In this document: piece by piece, positions 27,570 to 36,768 of the stretch
Position numbering within the stretch: the stretch's first letter is position 1
How the letters are laid out: each line of letters opens with the position of its first letter
Source of the DNA: an uncultured Hungatella sp.
Lineage (GTDB): Bacteria; Bacillota; Clostridia; Lachnospirales; Lachnospiraceae
Reading direction: 5' to 3'
DNA: 64,000 nt
Assembly (NCBI GenBank): GCA_949879795.1
Contig: CATLBR010000002.1
Location: 1 to 64,000 of the forward strand
Program-made: the position numbers and the translations under genes
Notes under the pieces: model-generated
Told to the model about the DNA's origin: nothing
The model's database searches: none
The model's input: only the letters and a program-made list of their open reading frames with translations

Positions 27570-27725
27570 TTAATATCCTGACAATATGTACTGTTCAATA
27601 AGAACATCCAGCTCAACGCTGTTTTTATAGATCTCCTCATATCCCCTTTTTTCGTCGATGCTCTTATTCAGTATAAGTCTCGCGGACTCGATTTTCGTGA
27701 TCAGCTCTTCTTTTGCGCTCTCCAT
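27570..27725 (-). CDS. Spo0E-like sporulation regulatory protein (putative Spo0A-P phosphatase)
   Basis: 51-aa helical-hairpin protein. The C-terminal helix carries SVELDVLIEQY, matching the Spo0E-family signature S-x-x-x-D with the following LI, and the N-terminal helix has the usual LITKIESARLILN pattern. The family dephosphorylates Spo0A-P and so delays sporulation. I start at the ATG at 27725, because AAAGGAG lies seven bases upstream; the longer frame is unlikely. Upstream lie a long structured leader and a promoter next to Spo0A boxes. Small size makes the call moderately sure. Confidence 0.7.
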   Translation of the reverse strand: MESAKEELITKIESARLILNKSIDEKRGYEEIYKNSVELDVLIEQYILSGY

Positions 27726-27992
27726 CTCGATTCTCCTTTGCCTTAAGCCTCCTGCATTCACATGATTTGTTTACAGTGTCAATCTGACTTGATATACAAT
27801 CATCTGCCATAGAAAAAGGAGAGTTTTTTGTTTTGGCAAAATCAATCAGAACAGGAATACTATCTGTGACTCTCCCACAGATAGCAGACCTGCCAACTCA
27901 TGAATCCTGTGTCCGGATCAACAAGTTTTCACTTTCCATCCGGCGCCTGACTGCGCAGCCCAGATGCCGGTAAGGTTTCCTCATTCAAGGTC
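27726..27992 (-). other. Long structured leader of the Spo0E-like gene
   Basis: About 267 bases between the predicted transcription start and the Spo0E-like start codon. It contains a 9-bp perfect stem CTATCTGTG/CACAGATAG (27860-27868 with 27876-27884, 7-base loop) and a GC-rich block near 27938-27974 with CCGGC/GCCGG arms. I do not recognise a known riboswitch, T-box or 6S RNA in it. It may be a regulatory leader or a separate small RNA. Confidence 0.4.
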
Positions 27993-27998
27993 TTTTTC

Positions 27999-28027
27999 AT
28001 TTTACCCCCAAATAATCCAAAAATCAA
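27999..28027 (-). promoter_or_regulatory. Sigma-A promoter upstream of the Spo0E-like gene
   Basis: On the minus strand, -35 TTGATT (28027-28022), 17-base spacer, -10 TAAAAT (28004-27999). Two 0A boxes lie immediately upstream (28033-28063). Confidence 0.6.
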
Positions 28028-28032
28028 TGTAA

Positions 28033-28063
28033 TTCGACCGACATATTCTCCTAAAATTCGACA
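28033..28063. promoter_or_regulatory. Pair of Spo0A boxes
   Basis: TTCGACC (28033-28039, one mismatch) and TTCGACA (28057-28063, perfect inverse of the TGTCGAA consensus), 24 bases apart centre to centre and in the same orientation. They end 6 bases upstream of the -35 of the promoter that reads toward the Spo0E-like gene, the place expected for activation by Spo0A-P. Confidence 0.65.
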
Positions 28064-28132
28064 TTCCGTCTTATCAGGTATGATTTTCCGTCTTATTTTG
28101 ATGATTCTTATGGAAATTTGCCGTCTTCCCTC

Positions 28133-28161
28133 TTTCAATTCCCCGGGTTCTGTGATATGAT
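28133..28161 (+). promoter_or_regulatory. Sigma-A promoter of ychF
   Basis: -35 TTTCAA (28133-28138), 17-base spacer, -10 TATGAT (28156-28161); the gene starts 31 bp further downstream. Confidence 0.55.
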
Positions 28162-28192
28162 ATCATCGTCAAAAAATAAGGAAGGTAATCAT

Positions 28193-29290
28193 ATGAAATT
28201 AGGTATTGTCGGCCTGCCAAACGTAGGCAAAAGTACATTATTCAACTCACTGACAAAAGCAGGTGCGGAATCTGCTAACTATCCCTTCTGTACCATCGAC
28301 CCCAATGTGGGGGTGGTTCCTGTTCCCGACCACCGCCTGAAACTTTTAGGAGATTTCTACCACTCAAAAAAAGTGACCCCTGCCGTCATCGAATTTGTGG
28401 ACATCGCAGGTCTTGTGAAGGGCGCTTCCAAAGGTGAAGGACTGGGAAACCAGTTTCTGTCCAATATTCGAGAGGTTGACGCCATCGTCCATGTGGTCCG
28501 CTGTTTTGAGGATTCCAACGTCATCCATGTGGACGGAACCGTGGATCCCCTCAGGGATATCGAGACCATCAATCTGGAGCTCATTTTCTCTGATATAGAG
28601 ATTCTGGAGCGCCGCATCGCCAAAACTTCCAAGAGCGCTTTCAACGACAAGTCCCTTGCCAAAGAAGTGGAGACCCTCAAAGCCGTGAAGGCACATCTGG
28701 AAGAAGGACAGCTGGCCAGAAGTTTCTCCTGTAAGGACGAGGACGAGGAAGTATTCGTAGGTTCCTTAAACCTTCTCACCTGGAAGCCCGTGATCTTTGC
28801 CGCCAATGTGGGGGAGGATGACCTGCCTGATGACGGCGCCTCCAACTCCCATGTGGCCGCCGTGAGAAAGTTCGCTGCCGACACGGATTCCCAGGTGTTT
28901 GTCATCTGCGCCCAGATCGAGCAGGAGATCGCCGAGCTGGACGACGAGGAAAAAGCCATGTTTCTTGAAGACCTGGGGCTGAAGGAATCCGGCCTTGAAA
29001 AGCTCATTGCCGCCAGCTACAGTCTTCTGGGACTTTTGAGTTTTCTCACTTCCGGGGAGGACGAGACCAGGGCCTGGACCATCAAGGTGGGAACAAAGGC
29101 TCCCCAGGCCGCAGGAAAAATTCACTCGGATTTTGAGAGAGGCTTTATCCGTGCCGAGGTAGTCAACTTTCAGGATCTTCTGGACTGCGGTGCCTACTCC
29201 GCCGCCAGGGACAAAGGACTTATCCGCCTGGAAGGCAAAGATTATGTGGTTCAGGACGGGGACGTAATCCTCTTCCGCTTCAATGTGTAG
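28193..29290 (+). CDS. ychF: Redox-regulated ATPase YchF (Obg-like ATPase)
   Basis: Cytoplasmic P-loop protein of the Obg family that prefers ATP over GTP and associates with ribosomes; implicated in stress responses. 365 aa. P-loop GLPNVGKSTLF (residues 7-17), switch region DIAGLVKGASKGEGLGNQFL, the NxxE-type base motif (here in FAANVGEDDL), and the C-terminal TGS domain with DFERGFIRAEV. Start at the ATG at 28193 with GGAAGG upstream; the longer frame includes the promoter. Confidence 0.95.
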   Translation: MKLGIVGLPNVGKSTLFNSLTKAGAESANYPFCTIDPNVGVVPVPDHRLKLLGDFYHSKKVTPAVIEFVDIAGLVKGASKGEGLGNQFLSNIREVDAIVHVVRCFEDSNVIHVDGTVDPLRDIETINLELIFSDIEILERRIAKTSKSAFNDKSLAKEVETLKAVKAHLEEGQLARSFSCKDEDEEVFVGSLNLLTWKPVIFAANVGEDDLPDDGASNSHVAAVRKFAADTDSQVFVICAQIEQEIAELDDEEKAMFLEDLGLKESGLEKLIAASYSLLGLLSFLTSGEDETRAWTIKVGTKAPQAAGKIHSDFERGFIRAEVVNFQDLLDCGAYSAARDKGLIRLEGKDYVVQDGDVILFRFNV

Positions 29291-29336
29291 AATCCCGGAC
29301 ATCTGCTCCCTTCTGTTTCCTCTTATCTCCCGCACA

Positions 29337-29384
29337 AAAACGGTTCCTCAAAACACAGGTCTGCGCGCCTTGAGGAACCGTTTT
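29337..29384. terminator. Bidirectional terminator between ychF and addA
   Basis: A 15-bp perfect stem (29337-29351 with 29370-29384; arms begin AAAACGGTTCC) with an 18-base loop, followed by a T-rich stretch on the plus strand and T-run on the minus strand from the A-rich left flank. It sits between convergent genes. Confidence 0.85.
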
Positions 29385-29402
29385 CCCTTTTTCTATATAT
29401 TT

Positions 29403-32400
29403 TCACAAATCCAGCTTTTTCACATCTATGGCTATGGCTTTCTGCAGAGCCAGGGAGTAGAGCAGGCACTCCTTTACAGGCTTTCTTTTTATCTGCTCCA
29501 GCGCCCGCCGGTAGTATGCAAACTGTGTCTGATACCTTCTGATCAAAATATCTTCCTGTCCGTCTGATATCCGGTCCGTCTTATAGTCGATCAGAGTCAG
29601 GCCGTCTTCCCCATCTATCCAGGCGTCGATGATTCCCTGTATCAGCACCAGCTCATCAGAATCTCCCTGTCCCATCTCTTTTGCAGGAATTCCTATGACA
29701 AACTGGTCCTCTCTGTGAAGCCTTCCGTCCGTCTGCGCCTCTCTCATCCTCTTTCCCAGTGGGGTGCTCAGAAATCTCCATATCTTCTCTGCCTTCACCA
29801 TGGCTCTCATATCTTCCGAAAGCCGCCCTCCCGCTGCCGCATCCAAAAGCCATCTCCTGACATCCCCCAGGCTGTCCACGGCATCAAAATCCAGAAGCTC
29901 CAGAACCCGGTGATAGGCGCTTCCTCTCACCGCGCCTCCCTGTCTCCCCTCTTCTTCGTCCTTTCCACTTTTCTTTACAAAGTCCGGAATCACCGGCTGG
30001 TACAGGCCAGCTTCGTCGTCCACAACCTGGCTCTGCTTTTTCAGCCGGGACACCGACATTTTTGTGTACAGACGGATATCCGCCCTGTAGGGATATTTAT
30101 AGGAAAGTTTTTCTTTTAACAGCGCCTCCGTCTTCTCATCATATGTTTGTGTCAAGTCCAGAGTTTTCAGTTCTTCCTCCGATACGATCTTCTGTATCTT
30201 TCGCTCTACAGCGTCTCCTACCAGAGTTTCCACCTTCACCTCTTTCACTTGAAACAGAGGACTTTTATCCGGCCCTGTCATGAGAATCCAGTCTAGATAA
30301 GAGTCCGCCGCCATAAGGATAGTGTAGGGAATCTGCCTGGAATCCCAGGTCCTCTGCTGCCATTTTTCAAGATTCTTTGCCAGCGAACGGTGGGTGCAGG
30401 TGATGATCAGCTTTTCTTTCGCCCTGGTCATAGCCACATACAGAACCCTGAGTTCCTCCCCCAGATTGTCTATATCCATCTTTCGCTTCAGCACGTTTTT
30501 CTTCAATGTGGAAGTTTTTACTCTTGTATCCACATTCAGATAATCCGTCCCGATTCCCAGGTCAGAGTCTATGAGAAGTTTTCCACGTATATCCTGCCTG
30601 TTAAATTTTTTCCCAGCCCCCGCCAGAAAGACAACAGGAAATTCAAGTCCCTTGCTCTTGTGAATGCTCATGATCCGAACCATATCCTGGGACTTGCCTG
30701 CCCCGGTGGCTTCCCCAAAGTCCGTATTATATTTTTTCAGCTTTCCTATGTATCTGATAAAATGGAACAGACCTTTATAGCTGGTTTTCTCATAGGCCCA
30801 GGCCTTCTCGATGAGCATGTCCAGGTTGGCTCTCCTGGCCTCCCCGGCCGGCATTGCCGATACATAATCATAGTATCCTGTTTTCAAATACATCCGATGG
30901 ATCAGCTCATGGATGGGAACGTAGGCGGCCTCTCTTCTCATTTCCTCCAACAGTGAATGAAACTCTCGTATTTTCCAGGAAATGGATTCCGCCACACTGT
31001 CCTGTACCCCTGTCCGGACAGCCAGTCCATACCAGTTTTCTTTTCTCTCCCCGCCGGCCTCCCGGAATTCACCGTCCTGCCCCAGAGACAGCACCAGTTT
31101 CATCGCCCCGTAGACGCCACGGTCCTGCCCTCTTTCCGGATTCTTTTTTTCCACAGCTGCCATCCATGCCAGTTCCTCCTCGCTCATGCCTCCTATGGGA
31201 GACTTGAGCACCGCTGCCAGAGGGATGTCCTGCATGGGGTTGTCTATGACCGATAGCATGGACAGCACGGTCTCCACCTCGATGGTATCAAAATATCCTG
31301 TCCCTGTCTCGGCGAAGGCCGGTATGTCTTCCTGTGTGAGAACATTTAAAAAAGAATCCGTCCATCCGTTAAGGCTGCGCAAAAGGATCACCAGATCGCC
31401 GTACCTGGCTCTCCTGTAACATCCCCTCTCCTTATCCCACACTGCCAGCCCGTGCTCCGGATCTGTCAGCTGCCTGATCCGATCCGCGATGAGCCTGGCC
31501 TCGATCTCCTTGCTGGTGTACTCCTCCAGCTCTTTGTCCGAAGGTCCCAGGACTTTCGTTCCCGTATCAACCATCAAGAGTTCCGTTGGGGTTCCTGCCT
31601 GTTCCCCTGTCTCCTCAAACACGGCTCCTGGATGCAGGGCAATGCTGTCGGTGTACTGAATGTTACCCAAGTTTTTGGTCATGATCTGGAAAAATATGTG
31701 GTTGACACTGTCAAGAACCGATGCCCTGCTTCGGAAATTCTGACGCAGCTCTATCTTCCTGTCCAGACTGTCTCCTTTTTGATCGTCTTCTCGATACTCC
31801 TCATAGCTCTCATATTTTTTCATAAACAGTTCAGGCCGGGCCAGACGGAATTTGTAGATGCTCTGCTTCACGTCCCCCACCATAAACACGTTAGGCCTGC
31901 CAAACCGCTGGGCCGACAGACTTTTCAGCAGTGTCTCCTGAACATCATTGCTGTCCTGATACTCATCCACCAGGATCTCCTCATACTTTCTGCTCAGTTC
32001 GTCCGCCACAGAAGTGAAGGTCAGGTTTCCATCCTGGCTGACTACCAGTACCCGGAGAGCCTGGTGTTCCAGATCATTGAAATCCACAATATTTTTCTCT
32101 CTCTTGCTCTCCTGATACCTCCTGTCAAATTCTCCCGCCAGTTCCAACAGCTTCAACACCACGTCCCTGCTGCCCAGAATGTTGGCCGCCGCCTCTTCCA
32201 TAGTCTGCTGTCCATAACACTCCTTCAGAGTTCCCAGGGTTTTCTTCACCCGGTCCCTGACGGAAGACGCATACTCCTTTTTGGCCGGGTCGATGTCTTT
32301 CCCCCTTGCGGCGGCGATCCTCCCGAAGGCCACCTTCCCCAGCTTCCGGTTCAGTTCCTCGTAATCTTTGGACGCCTCCAGCCCCCTGATCATCTCCAGT

Positions 32401-33155
32401 TCTGCCTGGAGAGTCGGAATGTACTGCTCCGGCCCCCCCTCCTGGCTGCTGACCTGGATGGCTCCTTCCATCTGTTCTTCTATCTCCCGAAGCTGGGCCT
32501 TTACGTCTCTCATCATATAGGACAGCCAGGCCGTCTCCTCAATCCGGCCCTCCTCCATGTTCTCCAATTCCAGCCTGCATCGGGTCATCCACTCCTGAGG
32601 GAAGGGGTTGCTCTGAGAAAATGTGTACACCTGCATAATATAATCTTCGATGCCGCTGTCCGACTTGCCCGTTGCGTAGGTCTCCACAAATTCCTGAAAT
32701 ACCTGATCTTCGGACTCATAATACTCCTCCAGCATCTGTTCCATCACATCTGCCCGCAGAAGCATCAGCTCTCCCTCATCCCCTATGCGGAAACCAGGGT
32801 CCAGATCCAACATGTTGAAATGATCTCTTATGATACTCAAGCAAAAGCTGTCGATGGTGGTGATCTGGGCCCGGTGAACCAGGGCTGCCTGAACCTGCAG
32901 GTGCTCCCGCTCCGGCTCCTCCTCCAGCTTTCTGGTAATTGCCTGGGCAATTCTCTCCCTCATCTCCGCAGCAGCCGCATTGGTAAAGGTCATCACTAAA
33001 AGACGGTCAATGTCAACGGGACGGCTCTCATCACAGATCAGCCCGATGATTCTCTCCACCAGCACCGCCGTCTTTCCGCTTCCTGCCGCTGCGGACACCA
33101 GCAGATTGCAGCCTCTGGCATCAATAACTTCCTTCTGTTTCTGAGTCCATCTCAT
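29403..33155 (-). CDS. addA: ATP-dependent helicase/nuclease subunit A
   Basis: Helicase-nuclease subunit of AddAB, which resects double-strand breaks for recombination (RecBCD counterpart). 1250 aa. UvrD-type helicase: Walker A VSAAAGSGKTAVLVERI near residue 25, DEYQDSNDVQ (Walker B), LRQNFRSR, and VRIMSIHKSKGLEFPVVF. The C-terminal RecB-like nuclease has GIIDAWIDGEDGLTLIDYKTDR with catalytic D and YKTDR motif. I start at the ATG at 33155, 8 bases after AAGGAGG; an ATG two codons earlier is too close to that site. Overlaps addB by 35 bp. Confidence 0.96.
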   Translation of the reverse strand: MRWTQKQKEVIDARGCNLLVSAAAGSGKTAVLVERIIGLICDESRPVDIDRLLVMTFTNAAAAEMRERIAQAITRKLEEEPEREHLQVQAALVHRAQITTIDSFCLSIIRDHFNMLDLDPGFRIGDEGELMLLRADVMEQMLEEYYESEDQVFQEFVETYATGKSDSGIEDYIMQVYTFSQSNPFPQEWMTRCRLELENMEEGRIEETAWLSYMMRDVKAQLREIEEQMEGAIQVSSQEGGPEQYIPTLQAELEMIRGLEASKDYEELNRKLGKVAFGRIAAARGKDIDPAKKEYASSVRDRVKKTLGTLKECYGQQTMEEAAANILGSRDVVLKLLELAGEFDRRYQESKREKNIVDFNDLEHQALRVLVVSQDGNLTFTSVADELSRKYEEILVDEYQDSNDVQETLLKSLSAQRFGRPNVFMVGDVKQSIYKFRLARPELFMKKYESYEEYREDDQKGDSLDRKIELRQNFRSRASVLDSVNHIFFQIMTKNLGNIQYTDSIALHPGAVFEETGEQAGTPTELLMVDTGTKVLGPSDKELEEYTSKEIEARLIADRIRQLTDPEHGLAVWDKERGCYRRARYGDLVILLRSLNGWTDSFLNVLTQEDIPAFAETGTGYFDTIEVETVLSMLSVIDNPMQDIPLAAVLKSPIGGMSEEELAWMAAVEKKNPERGQDRGVYGAMKLVLSLGQDGEFREAGGERKENWYGLAVRTGVQDSVAESISWKIREFHSLLEEMRREAAYVPIHELIHRMYLKTGYYDYVSAMPAGEARRANLDMLIEKAWAYEKTSYKGLFHFIRYIGKLKKYNTDFGEATGAGKSQDMVRIMSIHKSKGLEFPVVFLAGAGKKFNRQDIRGKLLIDSDLGIGTDYLNVDTRVKTSTLKKNVLKRKMDIDNLGEELRVLYVAMTRAKEKLIITCTHRSLAKNLEKWQQRTWDSRQIPYTILMAADSYLDWILMTGPDKSPLFQVKEVKVETLVGDAVERKIQKIVSEEELKTLDLTQTYDEKTEALLKEKLSYKYPYRADIRLYTKMSVSRLKKQSQVVDDEAGLYQPVIPDFVKKSGKDEEEGRQGGAVRGSAYHRVLELLDFDAVDSLGDVRRWLLDAAAGGRLSEDMRAMVKAEKIWRFLSTPLGKRMREAQTDGRLHREDQFVIGIPAKEMGQGDSDELVLIQGIIDAWIDGEDGLTLIDYKTDRISDGQEDILIRRYQTQFAYYRRALEQIKRKPVKECLLYSLALQKAIAIDVKKLDL

Positions 33156-36100
33156 CCTCATCCCCTCCTTCTTCCATAATCTGCTCCCACACCTGCGCCG
33201 GCTTCAGGGATGGAAAGCGCCGATATCTATACCCGGAAACCTTCAGGTCAAATCCGCACACCCCGTGGTACGGGCAGTAGTCGCAGGCAGAGCGGCCTCC
33301 CTGTCTGTAGGGGGCCACCGGTATCTTTCCGTCCAGGATCTCCCGTCCGTCCTCCCTCACTTTGTCCCTCACATACATCTTCAGCGCCTCAAAATGCCTG
33401 CCGCTGGCCACGGAAGAATAATTTTCCTGAATCATTCCGTTCTTCATGGCCACAGGGATCACATCGGATTTGGATCGTATCTCCCTGTCCATATGCCCGA
33501 TAACCTCCAGGTCGCTGTTCACTAGGCCGTTCATCCGCAGCTGTTCCAGGATCAGGCTCTCTATATCCTCCGGATCCCCCACATCCTCCCGGTCTATCAC
33601 CGGATCTTTGATGTTGTAGTAAAAAATTCCTGCAGGAACCACCTCTTTGTCCGGGAAACGCCGTCTCTCCAATTCTGTCACAGCATCCATATACACCACC
33701 AGCTGCAGCTGCAGGCCGTAGTAGACTGCCGCCAGATCAAACCGGGTAGAACCGGATTTGTAATCTATAATTTTTACATACACATGTGTCTCGTCCTCAC
33801 ACAGATCCAGCCGGTCGATCCTCCCTCTCAGGTGCAGTTCTTCTTCCTCCGACAGGCGGATCTTCATGGCTTCCAGGTTGTCGATGGCGGAAAAAGCCAC
33901 CTCAAACCCTACCGGGACAAAGTCTCCTTTTTTCAGCTGCTCTGCCAGCGCCCACATAGTTCGGTCTGTCATCCTCTCGATGCGCCCGGCCAGATACTGG
34001 TTTCTTGCGCTGCTCTTCAGAATGGTGCTGCCATACTCCTCTGTCACCTGAGCCACACAGGTTTTCACAAGGCTTTTTCTCTCATCCTCCGTCAGCCCTG
34101 TCAGGTCAGCCTGCCTGTCTCTCAGCTCCCGAAAACACAGATCCAGGGAACTGTGAAAAAGATTTCCCATATCTGCCGCCCCGATCTGGTACTCCTGCCT
34201 CTCCATCAATTCCATGCCATAACTCAAAAAATGAGCATAGGCACAGGAGGCATATTTTTCGAGACGGGTCACGCTGCCCTGAAGTATGGTCCCGTACAAG
34301 GCCCTGGCCGCCGCCCTGCTGATTCCTCTCTCTTCATAGGAATAAAATGCCGCCTCCGTCAGTTTTTCCACCTGCTCCCTGTAATCCTCATGGCCTGCAA
34401 AGTACCGGTACAATTCCAAAAATACAGGGTCTTCTCTCCTGTTGTCATAGTCTCTCAGTCCCTCGATCAGGAGATCCAGGCCTTCAGCGGGGGAACCGAC
34501 AGTTTTTTCACCGCAGTCCACATCTTTTATCCGAATGTCAGGAAACAGCTTTTTCAGCTCTCCGATGAGAGAGGAAGGTCTCTGAGCTTTGCCTGCCTGG
34601 CTGAAAGAGCACCATGATATAATAAGGCGGTCCGACGGTTTTGTCATCATCAGGTACAGATAAAACCTCTGCTGAAAGCTGTCTTCCCTGGCAGTAGGCG
34701 CCAGCTCAATGGACATTTCTTTCAAAAATTCCCTGTCCATATCTGTCAGGATTCCGCCGCTGTCCTTCCTAGCAGGCACAATCCCCTCATTGACCCCCAC
34801 GAAAAACAGCACCTTGATGTGATCCAGACGGGTTCTGGTGATATCTCCCACCACCACCCGGTCCACGGTAGCCGGAATAACCCCCACCGCAATCTCCCCA
34901 AAGCCTGCATCCAATATCTGAGCGTACTCCCTGCGGCTCATAACCTCATCTCCCAGAAGGTGAACCAGCCGATCGAACATCTCCATCACCAGCCCATAGA
35001 CCTGCTCATATTCCTTGGCCAGGCTGTACTCGCCCGTCTCTTCAAAATATGCTCTGTAGTCTTCCAGCTGCTTCTGCACCTGACACTGTTCCAGGCAGGC
35101 TGTCACGGCGGCCGTCATAGTCCGCACCGTCTTCTCTTTCTCCCCCATGGCCTCCTTCAGGCACTCCAGCTTTTCCAGAATCTCCTGTCTGAACTGGTTC
35201 AGTTCTTCCAGATTAATGTCTTTTCCGCCCCGGTATGTATATTCCCATGTCTGAGACCATCGTTTGTAACCCCTGATTCCCAGAGCCACCACATAGTTTT
35301 CCAGACGATCTATCTTCTCCTGCTCTCCCGACACCAGACCCGTTTTGAGAAATCTGAACACGCTCTCATAGTCAAAATCCCTCTGAACTGTCTCCAGGGC
35401 GCTCCTGATAAACTCCACCATGACATTTTCCAGAATACTCTTTTTGTTGTCCATAAAATAAGGAATATTCTCTGCCTGGAAACGATTGATGATCTCGTAA
35501 CCGTAACCTGACAAATCTCCGGTGATCACTGCGATCTCTCTGTAGCGGATATTTTCTTCCTGAACCAGTCTGTGGATCTCGGATGCCACCGCCTCCAGCT
35601 CGCGCCCCGGTGTAGAAGCCTGAAAAAGTTCTGTCTCCCTGGGTTCTCCCTCAAATCTGGCGGGGGTGAAGTCATAGAGGTGTTTCTCGATAAACGCGAT
35701 TGATGGGCTGTTCTCAAATCTCCCCGGATGATGTGTCCCGGCGATGAGAACCACATCCTGGTCTCTCGCTGTATTCTGTCTCTCGGCCAGCTTCAAAAGA
35801 CGACACACCATCTGCCTGCCCATGTGAAAAAGATTCTGAATTTTTCCCGGCTTATAGGGATCCTCCCCGCGTCCTATGGTAACCGTCACCACCACTTTTC
35901 TGGCGTGGATCATCAAAAGCTCTACGAGCCGATACTGAACCGGCGTAAAACCGGTATAGCCATCCAGCGTCACCACGCTGTTTTTGATCCACCGGGAATC
36001 CGGCAGCACACGGCACAGCACATCCAGAATCTCTTCCGCCGTAATATATCTCTGGGAGATCTCCTCCTGAAACGCCTGATAGATCACCAGAAGGTCCTTA

Positions 36101-36564
36101 AGTTTTTCCTGGAGAACAGGGCTTTTCGTCTCTGACAAGGCATTTTTCAGTCCCTCCGGCCTCACTCCGTACTGGTAGAGCTCCGACAGCATAGATTTAA
36201 GCTGATTGATAAAGCCTGTCTGATTCAGATGGCCTGAAAAGATGCCCAGATTCTTCCTCTGTTCCGACGCCACCTTCCTGAGCACCATGGACTTCCCCAT
36301 GTCGTCCAGCACTTCCAGGTGCTCTATGGCAAGCTCCTCAAAGATCCGGTAGGCCAGTCTCTGAAAGCTGACAATATCAATATTCATGGATCCGTGGTCC
36401 GGGTGGAGCATCACCACATCCTTCTGTGTCTGCATGGTAAACTGCTCCGGGACGATGGCCACGTACTGAACCTGCTGCTCTTTCATGGACATTCGTATGA
36501 GATTTTCATAGAGATATCTGGTCTTTCCTGAACCGGAGCTTCCTATTATAAACTGTAAAGACAT
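33121..36564 (-). CDS. addB: ATP-dependent helicase/deoxyribonuclease subunit B
   Basis: Partner of AddA, 1147 aa. N-terminal Walker A GSSGSGKTRYL (residues 8-18), inactive helicase core, and C-terminal nuclease with GRIDRLDLCEDETHVYVKIIDYKSG shortened motif IDYKSG. An iron-sulphur cluster is indicated by Cys in KYASCAYAHFL and three Cys in CDYCPYHGVC. AAGGAGG lies before the ATG and a strong promoter just upstream, so addB leads a two-gene operon with addA. Confidence 0.96.
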   Translation of the reverse strand: MSLQFIIGSSGSGKTRYLYENLIRMSMKEQQVQYVAIVPEQFTMQTQKDVVMLHPDHGSMNIDIVSFQRLAYRIFEELAIEHLEVLDDMGKSMVLRKVASEQRKNLGIFSGHLNQTGFINQLKSMLSELYQYGVRPEGLKNALSETKSPVLQEKLKDLLVIYQAFQEEISQRYITAEEILDVLCRVLPDSRWIKNSVVTLDGYTGFTPVQYRLVELLMIHARKVVVTVTIGRGEDPYKPGKIQNLFHMGRQMVCRLLKLAERQNTARDQDVVLIAGTHHPGRFENSPSIAFIEKHLYDFTPARFEGEPRETELFQASTPGRELEAVASEIHRLVQEENIRYREIAVITGDLSGYGYEIINRFQAENIPYFMDNKKSILENVMVEFIRSALETVQRDFDYESVFRFLKTGLVSGEQEKIDRLENYVVALGIRGYKRWSQTWEYTYRGGKDINLEELNQFRQEILEKLECLKEAMGEKEKTVRTMTAAVTACLEQCQVQKQLEDYRAYFEETGEYSLAKEYEQVYGLVMEMFDRLVHLLGDEVMSRREYAQILDAGFGEIAVGVIPATVDRVVVGDITRTRLDHIKVLFFVGVNEGIVPARKDSGGILTDMDREFLKEMSIELAPTAREDSFQQRFYLYLMMTKPSDRLIISWCSFSQAGKAQRPSSLIGELKKLFPDIRIKDVDCGEKTVGSPAEGLDLLIEGLRDYDNRREDPVFLELYRYFAGHEDYREQVEKLTEAAFYSYEERGISRAAARALYGTILQGSVTRLEKYASCAYAHFLSYGMELMERQEYQIGAADMGNLFHSSLDLCFRELRDRQADLTGLTEDERKSLVKTCVAQVTEEYGSTILKSSARNQYLAGRIERMTDRTMWALAEQLKKGDFVPVGFEVAFSAIDNLEAMKIRLSEEEELHLRGRIDRLDLCEDETHVYVKIIDYKSGSTRFDLAAVYYGLQLQLVVYMDAVTELERRRFPDKEVVPAGIFYYNIKDPVIDREDVGDPEDIESLILEQLRMNGLVNSDLEVIGHMDREIRSKSDVIPVAMKNGMIQENYSSVASGRHFEALKMYVRDKVREDGREILDGKIPVAPYRQGGRSACDYCPYHGVCGFDLKVSGYRYRRFPSLKPAQVWEQIMEEGGDEDEMDSETEGSY

Positions 36565-36597
36565 ATGTTGCCTCCTTCGCTCTGTATGGGCAGCTTC

Positions 36598-36626
36598 ATT
36601 ATAGCTGACTGCGGGCCGGCAGTCAA
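36598..36626 (-). promoter_or_regulatory. Sigma-A promoter of addBA
   Basis: On the minus strand, -35 TTGACT (36626-36621), 17-base spacer, perfect -10 TATAAT (36603-36598); the addB ATG is 33 bases downstream of the -10. Confidence 0.8.
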
Positions 36627-36690
36627 ATCCATGTTTTCTTTAAAAGTCCGCTGCCGGGCGCATGCTTTGGCCCTATAACTGCTGGTTTTC

Positions 36691-36719
36691 TTTATAAAAC
36701 AAAAGGATATGGGTATAAT
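36691..36719 (+). promoter_or_regulatory. Sigma-A promoter of the FMN-bind-like membrane protein gene
   Basis: -35 TTTATA (36691-36696), 17-base spacer, perfect -10 TATAAT (36714-36719), 49 bp before the ATG at 36769. Back to back with the addBA promoter. Confidence 0.7.
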
Positions 36720-36768
36720 TGTCTGCCTGCAGTAATAGATTGTAACAAACAAAACCCGGAGGTTCCCT

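Noticed and set aside
27929-28138. 69-codon minus-strand frame upstream of the Spo0E-like gene
   Set aside because: Covers the promoter and Spo0A boxes; a 23-codon ATG frame inside it starts at the -10 element, before the predicted transcription start.
29283-29567. 94-codon plus-strand frame after ychF
   Set aside because: Runs through the ychF terminator and into the addA 3' end; no ribosome site.
31452-32999. 515-codon plus-strand frame opposite addA
   Set aside because: Shadow of addA with composition rich in Leu, His and Gln, no start signals or family features.
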